Origin: Rhizobium altiplani
Lineage (GTDB): Bacteria > Pseudomonadota > Alphaproteobacteria > Rhizobiales > Rhizobiaceae
Length of the DNA stretch: 64,000 nucleotides
NCBI RefSeq assembly: GCF_001542405.1
Contig: NZ_LNCD01000012.1
Coordinates: 1 to 64,000 of the forward strand
Direction of reading: 5' to 3'
Positions 45,435-55,340 of the stretch are shown here, piece after piece. Each line of letters starts with the position of its first letter. Within the stretch, counting starts at the first letter, position 1. The notes beneath the pieces were generated by a model, which was not told the origin of the DNA, ran no database searches, and was given only the letters and a program-made list of their open reading frames with translations. The position numbers were made by a program, and so were the translations under genes.

Positions 45435-46676
45435 GTGCAGGCGCAGAAGCTTCCTGTTTCAGATAGGGCGCACCATTCAACGGAACCCGACGCCGGTATT
45501 TCCGAATGGCTGGCGTCGGATGCGCAGCTTGCTGTGGCAGAACCCGATATCACCGTCCTGGATAGCTTGGCGCCGCTGGAAGCGGTTTGGCGCGCACTCG
45601 ATCGCGACAATCTGAATTCTCTTCATCAAGGCTATGACTGGTGCATGGCGTGGACCAAGTCCTTCGGACGCCAACTGTCGATAGTCTGGGGCAGGATTGG
45701 CGGAGAGACTGCATTCATTCTACCGCTAGAGATAACCAGCTTTCATGGCTTCCGGACCGCCAGATTCATCGGCGCCGATCACAGCAACATCAACACCGGC
45801 CTCTTCTCAACACGCTTCATTGAACTTGCCGACAATCTGGAGCCTCAAAAGCTTGCGATGTCGCTGCGCCGTGCTCTGGCCGGACGGACCGATCTTCTGC
45901 TGCTGCAGAATGTTCCGTTGGAATGGCGCGGCCGACGCAATCCCCTGGCATTATTGCCGATGGTCCAGAACCAGAATCACGCCTACCAGCTTCCACTTCT
46001 CGACAAGATGGAGTCGACGCTTCAACAGGTGAACGCCAAGGGCCGACGCAAGAGGTTCCGGGCGCAGCTGCGGCGTTTTGAGGCGCTCGGTGGCTTCGAC
46101 TACATCTCCAGCGGCACCCCGGATGAACAACACCAGTTGCTCGATCGCTTCTTCGAACAGAAACGTGAGCGTCTCAAGGCGCTCGGGTTGCCTGACGTAT
46201 TTGCAGACCCGGAGACCAAAGCGTTCCTGCACGGCGCCATCGACATCCGCGACCGCGACGGCCGGATGGTGGGACTGGAAATGCACGCAATCCGCCTGAA
46301 GGGCGAGCATTCCGGCCGCATCGCCGCACTCGCCGGTCTTTCTCGCAAAGGCGACCACATCATCTGCCAGTTCACCGCCTTCGATGAAAGTGCGGCGCCG
46401 GAGACGAGCCCTGGCGAGTTCCTGTTTTGGCAGATGGTCGCCGCCCAGCACGGCAAGGGCGTCAGACTGTTCGATTTCGGCCTTGGCGACCAGAGATACA
46501 AACGCTCGTGGGCGCCTGTAAAGACTGAGCACCATGACGTCGTTCTACCGCTTTCGCTTCGCGGCAGCGTGGGTGCCTTAATGCACCGGGCCATCACGCG
46601 CGGCAAAGGCTTCATCAAGTCTCAACAGAAGCTATACGTCGTGGCCCAGCGCCTGCGCCGTGTCATCGGCGTATGA
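45435..46676 (+). CDS. GNAT-family acyltransferase, CelD-like
   Basis: 413 residues. The central part (about 170-350) matches the CelD-type GNAT domain: RRKRFRAQLRRFEALGGFDY, a FFEQKRERLKALG helix, and later GEFLFWQMVAAQHGKGVRLFDFGLGDQRYK. These proteins are common in polysaccharide loci and are thought to acylate sugars or act in cellulose-like synthesis. Its stop is immediately next to the stop of the convergent Wzz-type gene. Substrate unknown. Confidence 0.82.
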   Translation: MQAQKLPVSDRAHHSTEPDAGISEWLASDAQLAVAEPDITVLDSLAPLEAVWRALDRDNLNSLHQGYDWCMAWTKSFGRQLSIVWGRIGGETAFILPLEITSFHGFRTARFIGADHSNINTGLFSTRFIELADNLEPQKLAMSLRRALAGRTDLLLLQNVPLEWRGRRNPLALLPMVQNQNHAYQLPLLDKMESTLQQVNAKGRRKRFRAQLRRFEALGGFDYISSGTPDEQHQLLDRFFEQKRERLKALGLPDVFADPETKAFLHGAIDIRDRDGRMVGLEMHAIRLKGEHSGRIAALAGLSRKGDHIICQFTAFDESAAPETSPGEFLFWQMVAAQHGKGVRLFDFGLGDQRYKRSWAPVKTEHHDVVLPLSLRGSVGALMHRAITRGKGFIKSQQKLYVVAQRLRRVIGV

Positions 46677-48821
46677 TTAGGCGACACGCCGCGAAACTGG
46701 GTTCTCTATGGACCCGCTGCTATCGGACATCAGAACGACGCGTTCATAACCGGCGGCTTCGAACTCGGTCATGACAGTCACGAACTCCTGCTCGACGATC
46801 TCAGGCATCGAGAGAATGATCTCGACATCCTTGCTTTGAGTCAGCCTGGAAACGCCGGCCACGTCGGCGGCACCGCATTCCACCATCACCAAATCATAGG
46901 CCGAGATCAAAGCGTCCAGCAGCAGAGACAGGCGATCGGCACCGCGCATTGCCCGGCGCGGATCGCTGATGCCCTGCGGAATGAAATGCGCGTCTGAGCG
47001 GCTGTCGCCGTGCATCGTATCGCCGAAGGCTGCATCGCCGCAGAGCAGATCGGTTATGCCGAGCATCTTGCTGTCCTCAGCCATGAGGTCTGTCGGCAGA
47101 CCGGAGCCGGTCATGTCGACCAGAATGACCCGCGAGCCATCCTCAGCCAACTTTCGCACGAGGGACACGGTTGCCGCCGAGCCGTCGTCGCCGGTCGGAG
47201 AAATGGAGATCGCCAGAGGCGCCCTGCTGCCTCGAAGGTACTCCGCGACGGATGCAATCGAGAATTCGTTTGTTTCAACGATTTTCTCGTCCTCAGCCTG
47301 TTCGGCCACCGGCTCGTCGTCTGCGGGTGTGGCCAACAAGCTCGGTGTAGCCACGCGATTGACGGAGCCGGTAGTCGCTGATTGAGGTTCCTCATCATCG
47401 CGCCCTTCCTCTTCGCTCAGCCCAACGGGGCGGAGCGCCCGGCCGCTGAAGAGTTCGGCGAGCATGATCACGATGGACGTCATGATGAAAGTTGCGAAGG
47501 CGGCGACGATGACGATCGGCAGAACCTTCGGGAAATAAGGATCGACGGGCTGTATGGCCTTCGACACGATGCGTGCGTCGGCCGGGCTTGAGTTCTTGTC
47601 GGCGCGCGATGCCGCCTCCCGGTATCGAGAGAGATAGGTCTCCAGAAGCTGGCGCTGCGCCGTCGCTTCACGCGTCAAGGCGTTGAGGCCAACCTCGTCT
47701 TCGCCGGCCCGGGCGCTGTTTGCCTTCAGACTGTCGGCCTGCTGCTCCAGTTCCTTTTGGCGAACAGCAGCGACCTTCGCTTCGTTTTCGATGCTTGCAA
47801 GGATCTTCTGCGTCTCCTGGCGAATCTGGACCTTGATATCCGAAAGCTGCGCGCGAAGGCTCTTGAGGCGGGGATGGTTGTTGAGCAATGACGTCTGCAG
47901 GTCGGATATCTGCGACTGCAACCCCGACTCCGTGCTCTTCAGTCGCTGGATCGACTGAGACGACATGATGTCCTGCAGCGCGTCGGACGGCTCACCTGAC
48001 GAGAGAGCATTGCGGACGGACTGGGCGCGCGCCTCAGCGTTTGCGCGATCTCCCCGGACCCGGGTGAGCTCAGCCGAAATGTCGTTCAATTGCTGTGTCG
48101 CGAAATTCGAGCCGCCGTTGGTCGGAAGCAGTCCGTGCTCAGCACGGTATTCTGCCACCTTCTGCTCTGCGTCATTGACCTTCTGGCGGAGGTTTTCGAT
48201 CTCGGGCTCCAGCCAGCGCGTCGCCTCGGAATTCGAATCCAGCTTGGCGCCGCTCTGCGTGGCGAGATAGACCGCCGCCATCGCGTTCGGAATTGTCGCC
48301 GCGAGCTTGGGATCCTTCGAAGTAAAGGTAATGCCGATCACCCGCGATCCCGGCACCTGATAGACTTGCAGCCGCTCGGTGAAAGCGTCGATCACGCGCT
48401 CTTCGGGGGGATTTTCATATGGATTCTTCTTGAGGTGAAGGGCTACCAGGATGTCGGTGAGCGCCGAGCCATTCGCGGCAGCGTCGAATTCCGGCAAATC
48501 GTAGAGCTTCTGGCCGTTGATGACCTGCTTGATGAGATCCGCGGACTGCAGCAGCTGCACCTGGCTTGCAATGTTGAGCTCGTCCAGCAACGGACCAGCA
48601 TTGGTGTCGTTCACCTGCGCATTGGCGAAAGCAGGAGCACGCGGCTCGATCAGGATGCGCGTTTCGCTTCGGTATTTGGGGGAGATCATCTTGGCGCTCG
48701 TGAAGGCGACCCCTGCCCCCAACGCAGTAATCGCCAAAACCTTTAGCCGGCGCGCCCAGACGGCGCGGACCAATTGTCCGAGATCGATGTCCACATCCTG
48801 ATTACCCGATACGCCGGACAT
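46677..48821 (-). CDS. Wzz/GumC-type polysaccharide co-polymerase with degenerate ATPase domain
   Basis: 714 residues from the ATG at 48821; the open frame extends 36 codons further but without homology. An N-terminal Wzz domain with a first membrane helix (about 25-45) is followed by a long periplasmic coiled coil (about 200-400) and a second membrane helix (about 425-450). A cytoplasmic MinD-like domain follows (about 535-700). There the expected P-loop is replaced by ISPTGDDGSAATV, with no GK[S/T], and there is no C-terminal tyrosine cluster. It should control chain length and export but probably cannot autophosphorylate as a BY-kinase. Confidence 0.85.
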   Translation of the reverse strand: MSGVSGNQDVDIDLGQLVRAVWARRLKVLAITALGAGVAFTSAKMISPKYRSETRILIEPRAPAFANAQVNDTNAGPLLDELNIASQVQLLQSADLIKQVINGQKLYDLPEFDAAANGSALTDILVALHLKKNPYENPPEERVIDAFTERLQVYQVPGSRVIGITFTSKDPKLAATIPNAMAAVYLATQSGAKLDSNSEATRWLEPEIENLRQKVNDAEQKVAEYRAEHGLLPTNGGSNFATQQLNDISAELTRVRGDRANAEARAQSVRNALSSGEPSDALQDIMSSQSIQRLKSTESGLQSQISDLQTSLLNNHPRLKSLRAQLSDIKVQIRQETQKILASIENEAKVAAVRQKELEQQADSLKANSARAGEDEVGLNALTREATAQRQLLETYLSRYREAASRADKNSSPADARIVSKAIQPVDPYFPKVLPIVIVAAFATFIMTSIVIMLAELFSGRALRPVGLSEEEGRDDEEPQSATTGSVNRVATPSLLATPADDEPVAEQAEDEKIVETNEFSIASVAEYLRGSRAPLAISISPTGDDGSAATVSLVRKLAEDGSRVILVDMTGSGLPTDLMAEDSKMLGITDLLCGDAAFGDTMHGDSRSDAHFIPQGISDPRRAMRGADRLSLLLDALISAYDLVMVECGAADVAGVSRLTQSKDVEIILSMPEIVEQEFVTVMTEFEAAGYERVVLMSDSSGSIENPVSRRVA

Positions 48822-49013
48822 GCTGGTACTCCGAGAACAAACGTGGCCGCGAGGGTAAATGACTATAGTAACCCAACGGTTAATGCTTGCTCGGGCAATC
48901 CCGGCGACACGTCGACTGGCCGGAGCCAAAAAAATCGGCGCTTTTTACCGTCCATTAACCCTAACGGATTGATAACGGCTGAGACCTATTTCGTTTTCCG
49001 ATGAGCAGACGCG

Positions 49014-49589
49014 ATGCCTTTCGCACAGCCCAAGTTCTTGATGGCTCTGAGCCTCGCCGCCATGACTGCGGTCGTGAGCGGCTGCAATAGCTACAAACCT
49101 GCCCCCCAGGCTTTCAATCAGGCGACGATCCAGCCCTATTCGCTTGATAGCGGCGACCGGCTGCGCATTACTGTGTTCGACCAGCCAAGCATGACCAACA
49201 CTTATACGATCGACCAGGCCGGCTATATCGCCTTCCCGCTCATCGGGCAGGTGCCGGCTCGTGGACGGACGCTGCAGCAGTTGTCGGGCCAGATCGCGCA
49301 GAAACTAAGACAGGGTTACCTGCGGGACCCCGACGTCACGATCGATGTCGACCGCTACCGCTCGATCTTCGTTATGGGCGAAGTCGGCCAATCCGGACAA
49401 TACGCCTACGTTCCGGGAATGACGGTGCAGAATGCCGTTGCCATTGCCGGCGGCTTTACGTCGCGCGCCAACCAGGGCGCTGTCGACGTAACCCGAAAGG
49501 TCAATGGGCAAGTGATCACAGGGCGCGTCAACATCTCTTCGGCGATCGTCGCCGGCGACACGATCTACGTTCGCGAACGACTGTTCTAA
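49014..49589 (+). CDS. Polysaccharide export outer-membrane lipoprotein, Wza/GumB-like
   Basis: 191 residues. Lipobox VVSGC with lipidated Cys24. The Poly_export domain (about 45-120: LDSGDRLRITVFDQPSMTNT, YIAFPLIGQV) is followed by one SLBB-like segment (VMGEVGQSGQYAYVPGMTVQ). Wza-type proteins form the outer-membrane export channel. It is shorter than Wza of E. coli, like GumB. Divergent from the co-polymerase gene, 6 bases before the glycosyltransferase. Confidence 0.92.
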   Translation: MPFAQPKFLMALSLAAMTAVVSGCNSYKPAPQAFNQATIQPYSLDSGDRLRITVFDQPSMTNTYTIDQAGYIAFPLIGQVPARGRTLQQLSGQIAQKLRQGYLRDPDVTIDVDRYRSIFVMGEVGQSGQYAYVPGMTVQNAVAIAGGFTSRANQGAVDVTRKVNGQVITGRVNISSAIVAGDTIYVRERLF

Positions 49590-49595
49590 TCCTCG

Positions 49596-50765
49596 ATGAC
49601 CGAACAGCGACCCCTCCGCATCCTCCATTGCTTCAGATCACCGGTCGGCGGAATCTTCCGCCACGTCCGCGATCTGGTGTTGGAGCACAGCAAGGCGGGA
49701 CACGAAGTCGGCATTCTTTGCGACAGCTCAACGGGCGGCGAGCATGAAGACCGCTTGTTCGACGAGATTCGTCCCTACTTGGCGATGGGATTGACCCGCA
49801 TGCCCATGCGGCGGCACGTCAGCCTCTCCGACATCGGAGTGATCTGGGATACGTACAAGAATATTAAAAGTTTGCGGCCGGATGTGCTGCACGGTCACGG
49901 CGCCAAAGGCGGTGTGCTCGCGCGGCTTGCCGGCTCAGCCTTGCGGGTAAACAGGTATCGCGTAGCCCGCCTCTATACTGCGCATGGTGGAAGCCTGCAT
50001 TATTCTCCGAGGTCGCTCGTAGGGCAATTCGTGCTCCGCATGGAGCGTCTGCAGGAGTACTTCACGGACGCCCTCGTCTTCATCTGCGAGTACGAGCGCG
50101 AAGCCTATACGAGGAAGGTCGGGCGGCCTCGAACGGAAACGCGGCTGATCTACAATGGACTTGCGGAGCGCGATTTCGAGCTCATCCCAACCCGTTCGGA
50201 TGCCGTTCATTACATCTACGTCGGCATGCTGCGGGACCTAAAGGGTCCCGATCTCTTTGTGGAGGCCTTCGCGAAGGCGGAGCGCATTCTCGGACGCCCA
50301 CTTTCGGCCGTGATGGTCGGCGACGGGCCCGAGCGCGACAAATACCGAGACATGATGATCGAGCGTGGTTTGGGCAAGCGCATCAGCATGCTGCCGGCGA
50401 TGCGCGTTCAGCAGGCGTTCGCGATGTCACAGAACCTGGTCGTTCCGTCGCGCGCCGAAGCCATGCCGTACATCGTGCTCGAGGGTCTCGGCGCCGGGAA
50501 GACCATCATCGCAACTCGCGTCGGCGGAATTCCCGAAGCCCTGGGCAGAGACAGCCCTGCCCTCGCCAACCCCGAGGATCCCGACGATCTTGCGCGCGCC
50601 ATGGCGGATGCGATCCGCATCCCGGGCTGGCATGATACGGCGATGCCGTCGATGGAACAGGTGAGGTCGGTCTTCTCGGCCTCGATCATGGCCAACGATG
50701 TCCTGAAATTGTACCACGACCTCCTGGACCCGCAATCGAAGCAAGCTATTGCTCTTGCTTCGTAA
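49596..50765 (+). CDS. GT4-family glycosyltransferase
   Basis: 389 residues, GT-B fold. N-terminal acceptor domain with FRSPVGGIFRHVRDLV; C-terminal donor domain with YVGMLRDLKGPDLFVEAF, VGDGPERD and the E-x7-E type motif in SRAEAMPYIVLEGLGAGK. It transfers a sugar from a nucleotide donor during repeat-unit assembly on the lipid carrier. Sugar specificity cannot be told. Six bases after the export lipoprotein, so in the same operon. Confidence 0.9.
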   Translation: MTEQRPLRILHCFRSPVGGIFRHVRDLVLEHSKAGHEVGILCDSSTGGEHEDRLFDEIRPYLAMGLTRMPMRRHVSLSDIGVIWDTYKNIKSLRPDVLHGHGAKGGVLARLAGSALRVNRYRVARLYTAHGGSLHYSPRSLVGQFVLRMERLQEYFTDALVFICEYEREAYTRKVGRPRTETRLIYNGLAERDFELIPTRSDAVHYIYVGMLRDLKGPDLFVEAFAKAERILGRPLSAVMVGDGPERDKYRDMMIERGLGKRISMLPAMRVQQAFAMSQNLVVPSRAEAMPYIVLEGLGAGKTIIATRVGGIPEALGRDSPALANPEDPDDLARAMADAIRIPGWHDTAMPSMEQVRSVFSASIMANDVLKLYHDLLDPQSKQAIALAS

Positions 50766-50822
50766 AAGTTTTCTTAGGGGCTTTCTGCTATTGCCGGCGT
50801 GATAACCAGCGGCGGTAGCCTC

Positions 50823-52382
50823 ATGAACAAGGCAGAGAAAAGCGAGCAGTTTGACCTGGAAGCACTGCGGAAGCAGGTTTCCGACATCCATCGACGCGAC
50901 GAAGGGGTGGATGAAACGGTTCAGCCGGAGCCGATCAACGCCTATGCCCGTCAGATCGCCGAGCAATTCAGCACTGGAAACCGCTCACCGGCCATCATCA
51001 TCGGTCAGTTCCGACTTTTTGAATTCGCCTCACAGTTTCTCGTCGGGTTGCTTGCATTCCTCATCTGGCCCGGGAACGGGGGCGAAACCCTTGCAGGGCG
51101 GGCGATCGCTGCCATTGTTGTTGCGGCACTCCTCGTCAGTGCGCTCCAGACGGCCGACACCTACTCCATACCAGCGCTCCGCGCCCGTATGCGCCTGCTG
51201 CCGCGAGTCCTTGCCGTGTGGGCATCCGTCTTCCTGATTGTCACGGCTGCAAGCGTACTCTCCGGCAACATCGGCTGGGCACAGCCGCAAGCATATCTTG
51301 CGTGGTTCATTGCCGGCGCAATCGTCCTCCTCGCTGCTCGCTTGCTGACCGCCTACGGTATCCGCAATTGGTCACGCAATGGCATCATGGAGCGCCGCGC
51401 GGTGATCGTCGGTGGCGGGGCACCGGCCAAGGAGCTGATCCGCATTCTCGAGCAGCAACCCGACAACGACATCCGGATCTGTGGCATTTTCGACGACCGC
51501 GGCGAGAAACGGTCGCCGATCATGGTCGCCGGCTATCCGAAGCTCGGAACGGTCGCCGAACTGGTCGAGTTTGTGCGCATTACCCGCATCGACATGCTGA
51601 TCATTTCTCTGCCGCTTAGCGCGGAGGCCCGCATCCTACAGCTGCTGAAGAAGCTTTGGGTGCTGCCGGTCGACATTCGCCTAGCCGCGCACGCAAATCG
51701 CCTGCGCTTTCGCCCGCGTGCCTATTCGCACATCGGGTCTGTCCCGATGCTCGATATCTTCAACAAGCCGATCCGGGACTGGGACTCGGTTGCCAAGCGC
51801 TGCTTCGATATTGTCTTTACGCTGCTTGCCCTGGCACTCCTCTGGCCGATCATGCTTGCAACGGCGATCGCCATCAAGGTCACCTCGAAGGGGCCGGTCT
51901 TCTTCATGCAGAACCGTCATGGCTTCAACAACGAGATCATCAGGATCTTCAAGTTTCGCTCAATGTATGCCGACAAGGGTGACCCCACCGGACGTGCCGC
52001 GGTCACCAAGGGCGATCCACGCGTCACACCCGTCGGACGCTTCATCCGCAAGAGCTCGATCGATGAACTGCCGCAGCTTTTCAACGTGTTGAAGGGTGAC
52101 ATTTCGCTGGTTGGCCCGCGCCCACATGCCATTCTGGCCCAGGCGAAGGACCGCCTCTTCGGCGACGTCGTGGAAGGCTATTTCGCGCGTCATCGCGTGA
52201 AGCCCGGGGTGACGGGTTGGGCGCAGATCAACGGCTGGCGCGGCGAGGTCGATCACGACGACAAAATCAAGTTCCGGACCGCCTACGACCTCTACTATAT
52301 CGAGAACTGGTCGCTCTGGTTCGATCTGAAAATCCTGTTCCTCACGCCCTTCCGCTTGTTCAATACGGAAAACGCCTATTGA
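50823..52382 (+). CDS. Polyprenyl-phosphate hexose-1-phosphate transferase
   Basis: 519 residues from the ATG at 50823. Four N-terminal membrane helices (about 60-190), a nucleotide-binding CoA_binding_3 domain (about 185-300: RRAVIVGGGAPAKELIRILE), a fifth helix, then the catalytic Bac_transf domain with FKFRSMYADKGDP, RKSSIDELPQLFNVLKGD and PGVTGWAQINGWRGE. It puts the first sugar phosphate on undecaprenyl phosphate and so starts the polysaccharide. WcaJ/ExoY-like; which sugar is unknown. Confidence 0.92.
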   Translation: MNKAEKSEQFDLEALRKQVSDIHRRDEGVDETVQPEPINAYARQIAEQFSTGNRSPAIIIGQFRLFEFASQFLVGLLAFLIWPGNGGETLAGRAIAAIVVAALLVSALQTADTYSIPALRARMRLLPRVLAVWASVFLIVTAASVLSGNIGWAQPQAYLAWFIAGAIVLLAARLLTAYGIRNWSRNGIMERRAVIVGGGAPAKELIRILEQQPDNDIRICGIFDDRGEKRSPIMVAGYPKLGTVAELVEFVRITRIDMLIISLPLSAEARILQLLKKLWVLPVDIRLAAHANRLRFRPRAYSHIGSVPMLDIFNKPIRDWDSVAKRCFDIVFTLLALALLWPIMLATAIAIKVTSKGPVFFMQNRHGFNNEIIRIFKFRSMYADKGDPTGRAAVTKGDPRVTPVGRFIRKSSIDELPQLFNVLKGDISLVGPRPHAILAQAKDRLFGDVVEGYFARHRVKPGVTGWAQINGWRGEVDHDDKIKFRTAYDLYYIENWSLWFDLKILFLTPFRLFNTENAY

Positions 52383-53641
52383 ACTCGGCCTCGGCGACAC
52401 ATCTTCGCGTTGCTCAACCGCAACGAGCAACGTTGCGGCTGATCGGTTCGGCGATGGTCGCCTTTGGTGTCTTTCTCTCCGGCTTCGTTATCGATGAGCC
52501 GGCGCCCTACGAGTTGTGGATGGCCGCCCTTCTCGGCATCTGGTTCATCCTCGGTCTCAGGGTTTCACGCTTCACAGCGCCGCTGCTTGCCCTGCTGCTT
52601 GCCTTCAACGTCGGCGGCATGCTCTCGCTGACCCAGATGAAGGACCTCGGGACCGGGCCAATGTATGTCGCGGTCTCGACGTTCCTCGCATTGACTGCGA
52701 TCTTCTATGCCGCGATCGTCGAGGACAGCCCGCGGCGCCTGCCGCTCATCTTCAATGCCTGGGCGTTCGCCGCCGTTATCACCTCCCTGCTCGGGATACT
52801 CGGCTATTTTCACGTCTTCCCCGGCGCGGAGGTCTTCACGCTCTACGACCGTGCCAAGGGCGCCTTCCAGGACCCGAACGTATTCGGCCCATTCCTGATC
52901 CCGCCATCCCTCTACCTTGTCCACGGCATTCTTGTCGGCAATCTGAGGACGTCGCCGATCAAAGCAATAGCGCTCTTGATCCTGGCACTGGGCGTCTTCT
53001 TGTCGTTCTCGCGTGCGGCCTGGGGCCTCTTTGCTGCCGGGATTCTTCTGCTGATCTTCTGCATGCTGCTCAAGGAACGCAGCGGCGCATTTCGACTGCG
53101 CATCCTGATCCTGTCGCTTGCGGCGATCATGTTGCTGGTTGCGTCGCTGGTCGTCGCGTTGCAGTTCCCGAAGGTCAGTGCGCTCTTTTCGACGCGCGCC
53201 CAGCTCGTGCAGCAGTATGACGGTGAACACCTCGGTCGCTTCGAGCGCCACCGCATCGGCTTCACAATGATGATGGAACGACCACTCGGAATCGGTCCGC
53301 TGGTCTTCGGCGCGATGTTTCCTGAGGATGAGCACAATGTCTGGCTGAAATCGCTGACGAGCTACGGCTGGCTTGGCTTTGTCAGCTACGTCACCATGCT
53401 CTGCTGGACAATCTATCTCGGGTTCAGGAACCTGCTCAAGGACCGCCCCTGGCAGCCCTATCTGATGATCGCGTGGATCGGAGTGCTAGGGCATGTGGCA
53501 ATCGGCAATGTCATCGACATCGATCACTGGCGACATGTCTACCTGCTTTTTGGTGTGGTCTGGGGCTGCGCCGCGCTGGAACAGCGCCATAGACGCAATG
53601 GTGCTGCACATCGGGCTTGCGAACGAGCACCGACGCGCTAG
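52379..53641 (+). CDS. O-antigen polymerase/ligase, Wzy_C family
   Basis: 420 residues from a TTG at 52379 that overlaps the preceding stop (TTGA); no better start follows before the first helix. About ten to twelve membrane helices, with the large periplasmic loop containing RAKGAFQDPNVFGPFLIP and later GEHLGRFERHRIGFTMMMER and PEDEHNVWLKSLTSYGWLGF. These are hallmarks of Wzy-type polymerases. It joins lipid-linked repeat units in the periplasm. The start codon is the uncertain point. Confidence 0.85.
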   Translation: MNSASATHLRVAQPQRATLRLIGSAMVAFGVFLSGFVIDEPAPYELWMAALLGIWFILGLRVSRFTAPLLALLLAFNVGGMLSLTQMKDLGTGPMYVAVSTFLALTAIFYAAIVEDSPRRLPLIFNAWAFAAVITSLLGILGYFHVFPGAEVFTLYDRAKGAFQDPNVFGPFLIPPSLYLVHGILVGNLRTSPIKAIALLILALGVFLSFSRAAWGLFAAGILLLIFCMLLKERSGAFRLRILILSLAAIMLLVASLVVALQFPKVSALFSTRAQLVQQYDGEHLGRFERHRIGFTMMMERPLGIGPLVFGAMFPEDEHNVWLKSLTSYGWLGFVSYVTMLCWTIYLGFRNLLKDRPWQPYLMIAWIGVLGHVAIGNVIDIDHWRHVYLLFGVVWGCAALEQRHRRNGAAHRACERAPTR

Positions 53642-53651
53642 TGTTTGATTC

Positions 53652-53945
53652 ATGATCACAGCGACACAAATGCGCGGCGCCCGCGCGATGACCGGAATGA
53701 GCATCGAGCAACTGGCAACCGCCTCAGGTCTGCCCGCTGCCACCATCGAAATAATGGAGCGCGATGAGCAGGAAGGCGAGCCGCATGCGCTGCTCGCGGT
53801 CAAGCAAGCGCTGGAGGCGGCGGGCATCATCTTCATCGCCAGCGGCAACCATGACGAAGGCGGACCGGGCGTCCGGCTGCGAGCACGTACCGGGATCGAC
53901 GAAGGGATCCGCCCGGAAAATCTCAACGCGGCAAACGACGACTAG
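53652..53945 (+). CDS. XRE-family HTH regulator
   Basis: 97 residues, one HTH unit: QMRGARAMTGMSIEQLATAS, GLPAATIEIMERDE, then AVKQALEAAGIIFIAS. It starts 10 bases after the polymerase stop and may be cotranscribed. The fold is the same as in the double-repeat protein at 26307-26837. The target is unknown. Confidence 0.82.
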   Translation: MITATQMRGARAMTGMSIEQLATASGLPAATIEIMERDEQEGEPHALLAVKQALEAAGIIFIASGNHDEGGPGVRLRARTGIDEGIRPENLNAANDD

Positions 53946-53969
53946 TCGGGCGCTCTTCAGGTTCCGAAA

Positions 53970-54182
53970 TTACAAGTAAGCCCTTGCGAGGGCGGCAAGC
54001 TTGCCCTTGTCCCTGACACCCTGTCGGTAGAGCTGGATCAGGAGCGCGCCGATGACTTCGGCAGCCGGTGTATCGCGCGCAAGTCCCCTGTCCCGGCAGA
54101 CATCGTCAAGTACTCCGGACAGGAGGTCTAGATCATCCGAGAAAAGTGGCAGGTCACGTGGAAGAACTGGGGATTTAAGCAT
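53970..54182 (-). CDS. Hypothetical protein
   Basis: 70 residues from the ATG at 54182. Helical, acidic, with DLDLLSGVLDDVCRDRGLAR and AAEVIGALLIQLYRQGV. The wording resembles small conserved rhizobial proteins of unknown function. Convergent with the XRE gene. Confidence 0.7.
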   Translation of the reverse strand: MLKSPVLPRDLPLFSDDLDLLSGVLDDVCRDRGLARDTPAAEVIGALLIQLYRQGVRDKGKLAALARAYL

Positions 54183-54359
54183 CACGCCACAGGTTCCATG
54201 AGGGCTAATGACACCACTAGCATTGACGTCGACCGCCCATCCATAGCCGACGATGCGGGCACTATGCGCCCGAGCCGGTGATTTATCAACCGAACATTTC
54301 CAACGGAAACATTTATGTGAACGGCATATTTCAGGCCGGATTGATGGGCGACTTCCGCG

Positions 54360-54575
54360 TCAATTTTTCAGTCGCTCCAAGGCAAGCTGCGAATAGATCG
54401 AGTCCTCGATGATGACCCTTGCGCCGACCTTTACGAGATAGGTCTCGGCGAGGTCCGTCAGTGCCAGTGCGACTTCGTGTTCCGACCAGCCCGACGATAT
54501 AGCCTTCTCGACCAGAGCCTCGAAGGACTCCGCCAGAGCTTCCCGGCATGTTTCGCTTGCCTCGCGGTTGGCCAT
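54360..54575 (-). CDS. Hypothetical protein
   Basis: 71 residues (MANREASETCREALAESFEA start). Helical with SSGWSEHEVALALTDLAETY. The helical, acidic layout resembles the preceding gene, but no family recognised. An AT-rich stretch upstream (about 54595-54650) may hold its promoter. Confidence 0.68.
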   Translation of the reverse strand: MANREASETCREALAESFEALVEKAISSGWSEHEVALALTDLAETYLVKVGARVIIEDSIYSQLALERLKN

Positions 54576-54792
54576 GTGTCATCCACCAACAGTTGTCGAA
54601 TATATATTACATGAAACTAATAATTATTCGAGTTATTAAGAAAATTTTCTATCAGCGATATATCCGTGCGGACCCGACATCAGAAACACTGACAGGAAAA
54701 GGGCAACTGCGTCGCAGTTGATTCTCGGCAAGGCTAGCCATGAAAGAGAGATCACCATCGGCTGCTGGGGGTGCCGAAGGTTACTTTGTAAA

Positions 54793-54869
<77 letters not shown>

Positions 54870-55340
54870 ACCTGCCGAAACGGCCTGATCCTGTTAGTAT
54901 TTTGGAATTTCCGGCGCAAGGGAAAAATCATGCAGGAGGAATAAAAAGGAACGAAAGCCGGGGATAGGTGGGCTTGCAACAGAAGTTCCACGGTCAGTTC
55001 CGCTGCCGTCCGTGAGACCTGCGTCTCACAGCAAATCAGGCCAGCGAGCGCCTTTTGCATGTCGGCAATCAAATATGTGCGGTCCCTCCGATAAAAAAAT
55101 GCGCGCACTCAGAGTGGCGATCGCAATCGAAACGCTTGCCGGCAGTGACGAAAGGCTTTGAACGCGAAGCTTGGCTAGAGGCAAAGAGAGTCACAAACTT
55201 CTGAATTGCATGTAGCCTGTTTCGGACCCCGGCTCACAGTTCCCATCGAGATACGTCGAAATACTGGCTTGATTTAGCAACTGCTAGAAGAGACTTTCTT
55301 GGCGGGGGGCCTGTCGTTTGGCGCCCTCGTGGGGGAGCAC
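54870..55340. other. Spacer without a recognisable gene
   Basis: Small open frames occur but none has a ribosome site or recognisable content. No copy of the tRNA 3' end was seen in this spacer. Confidence 0.45.
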
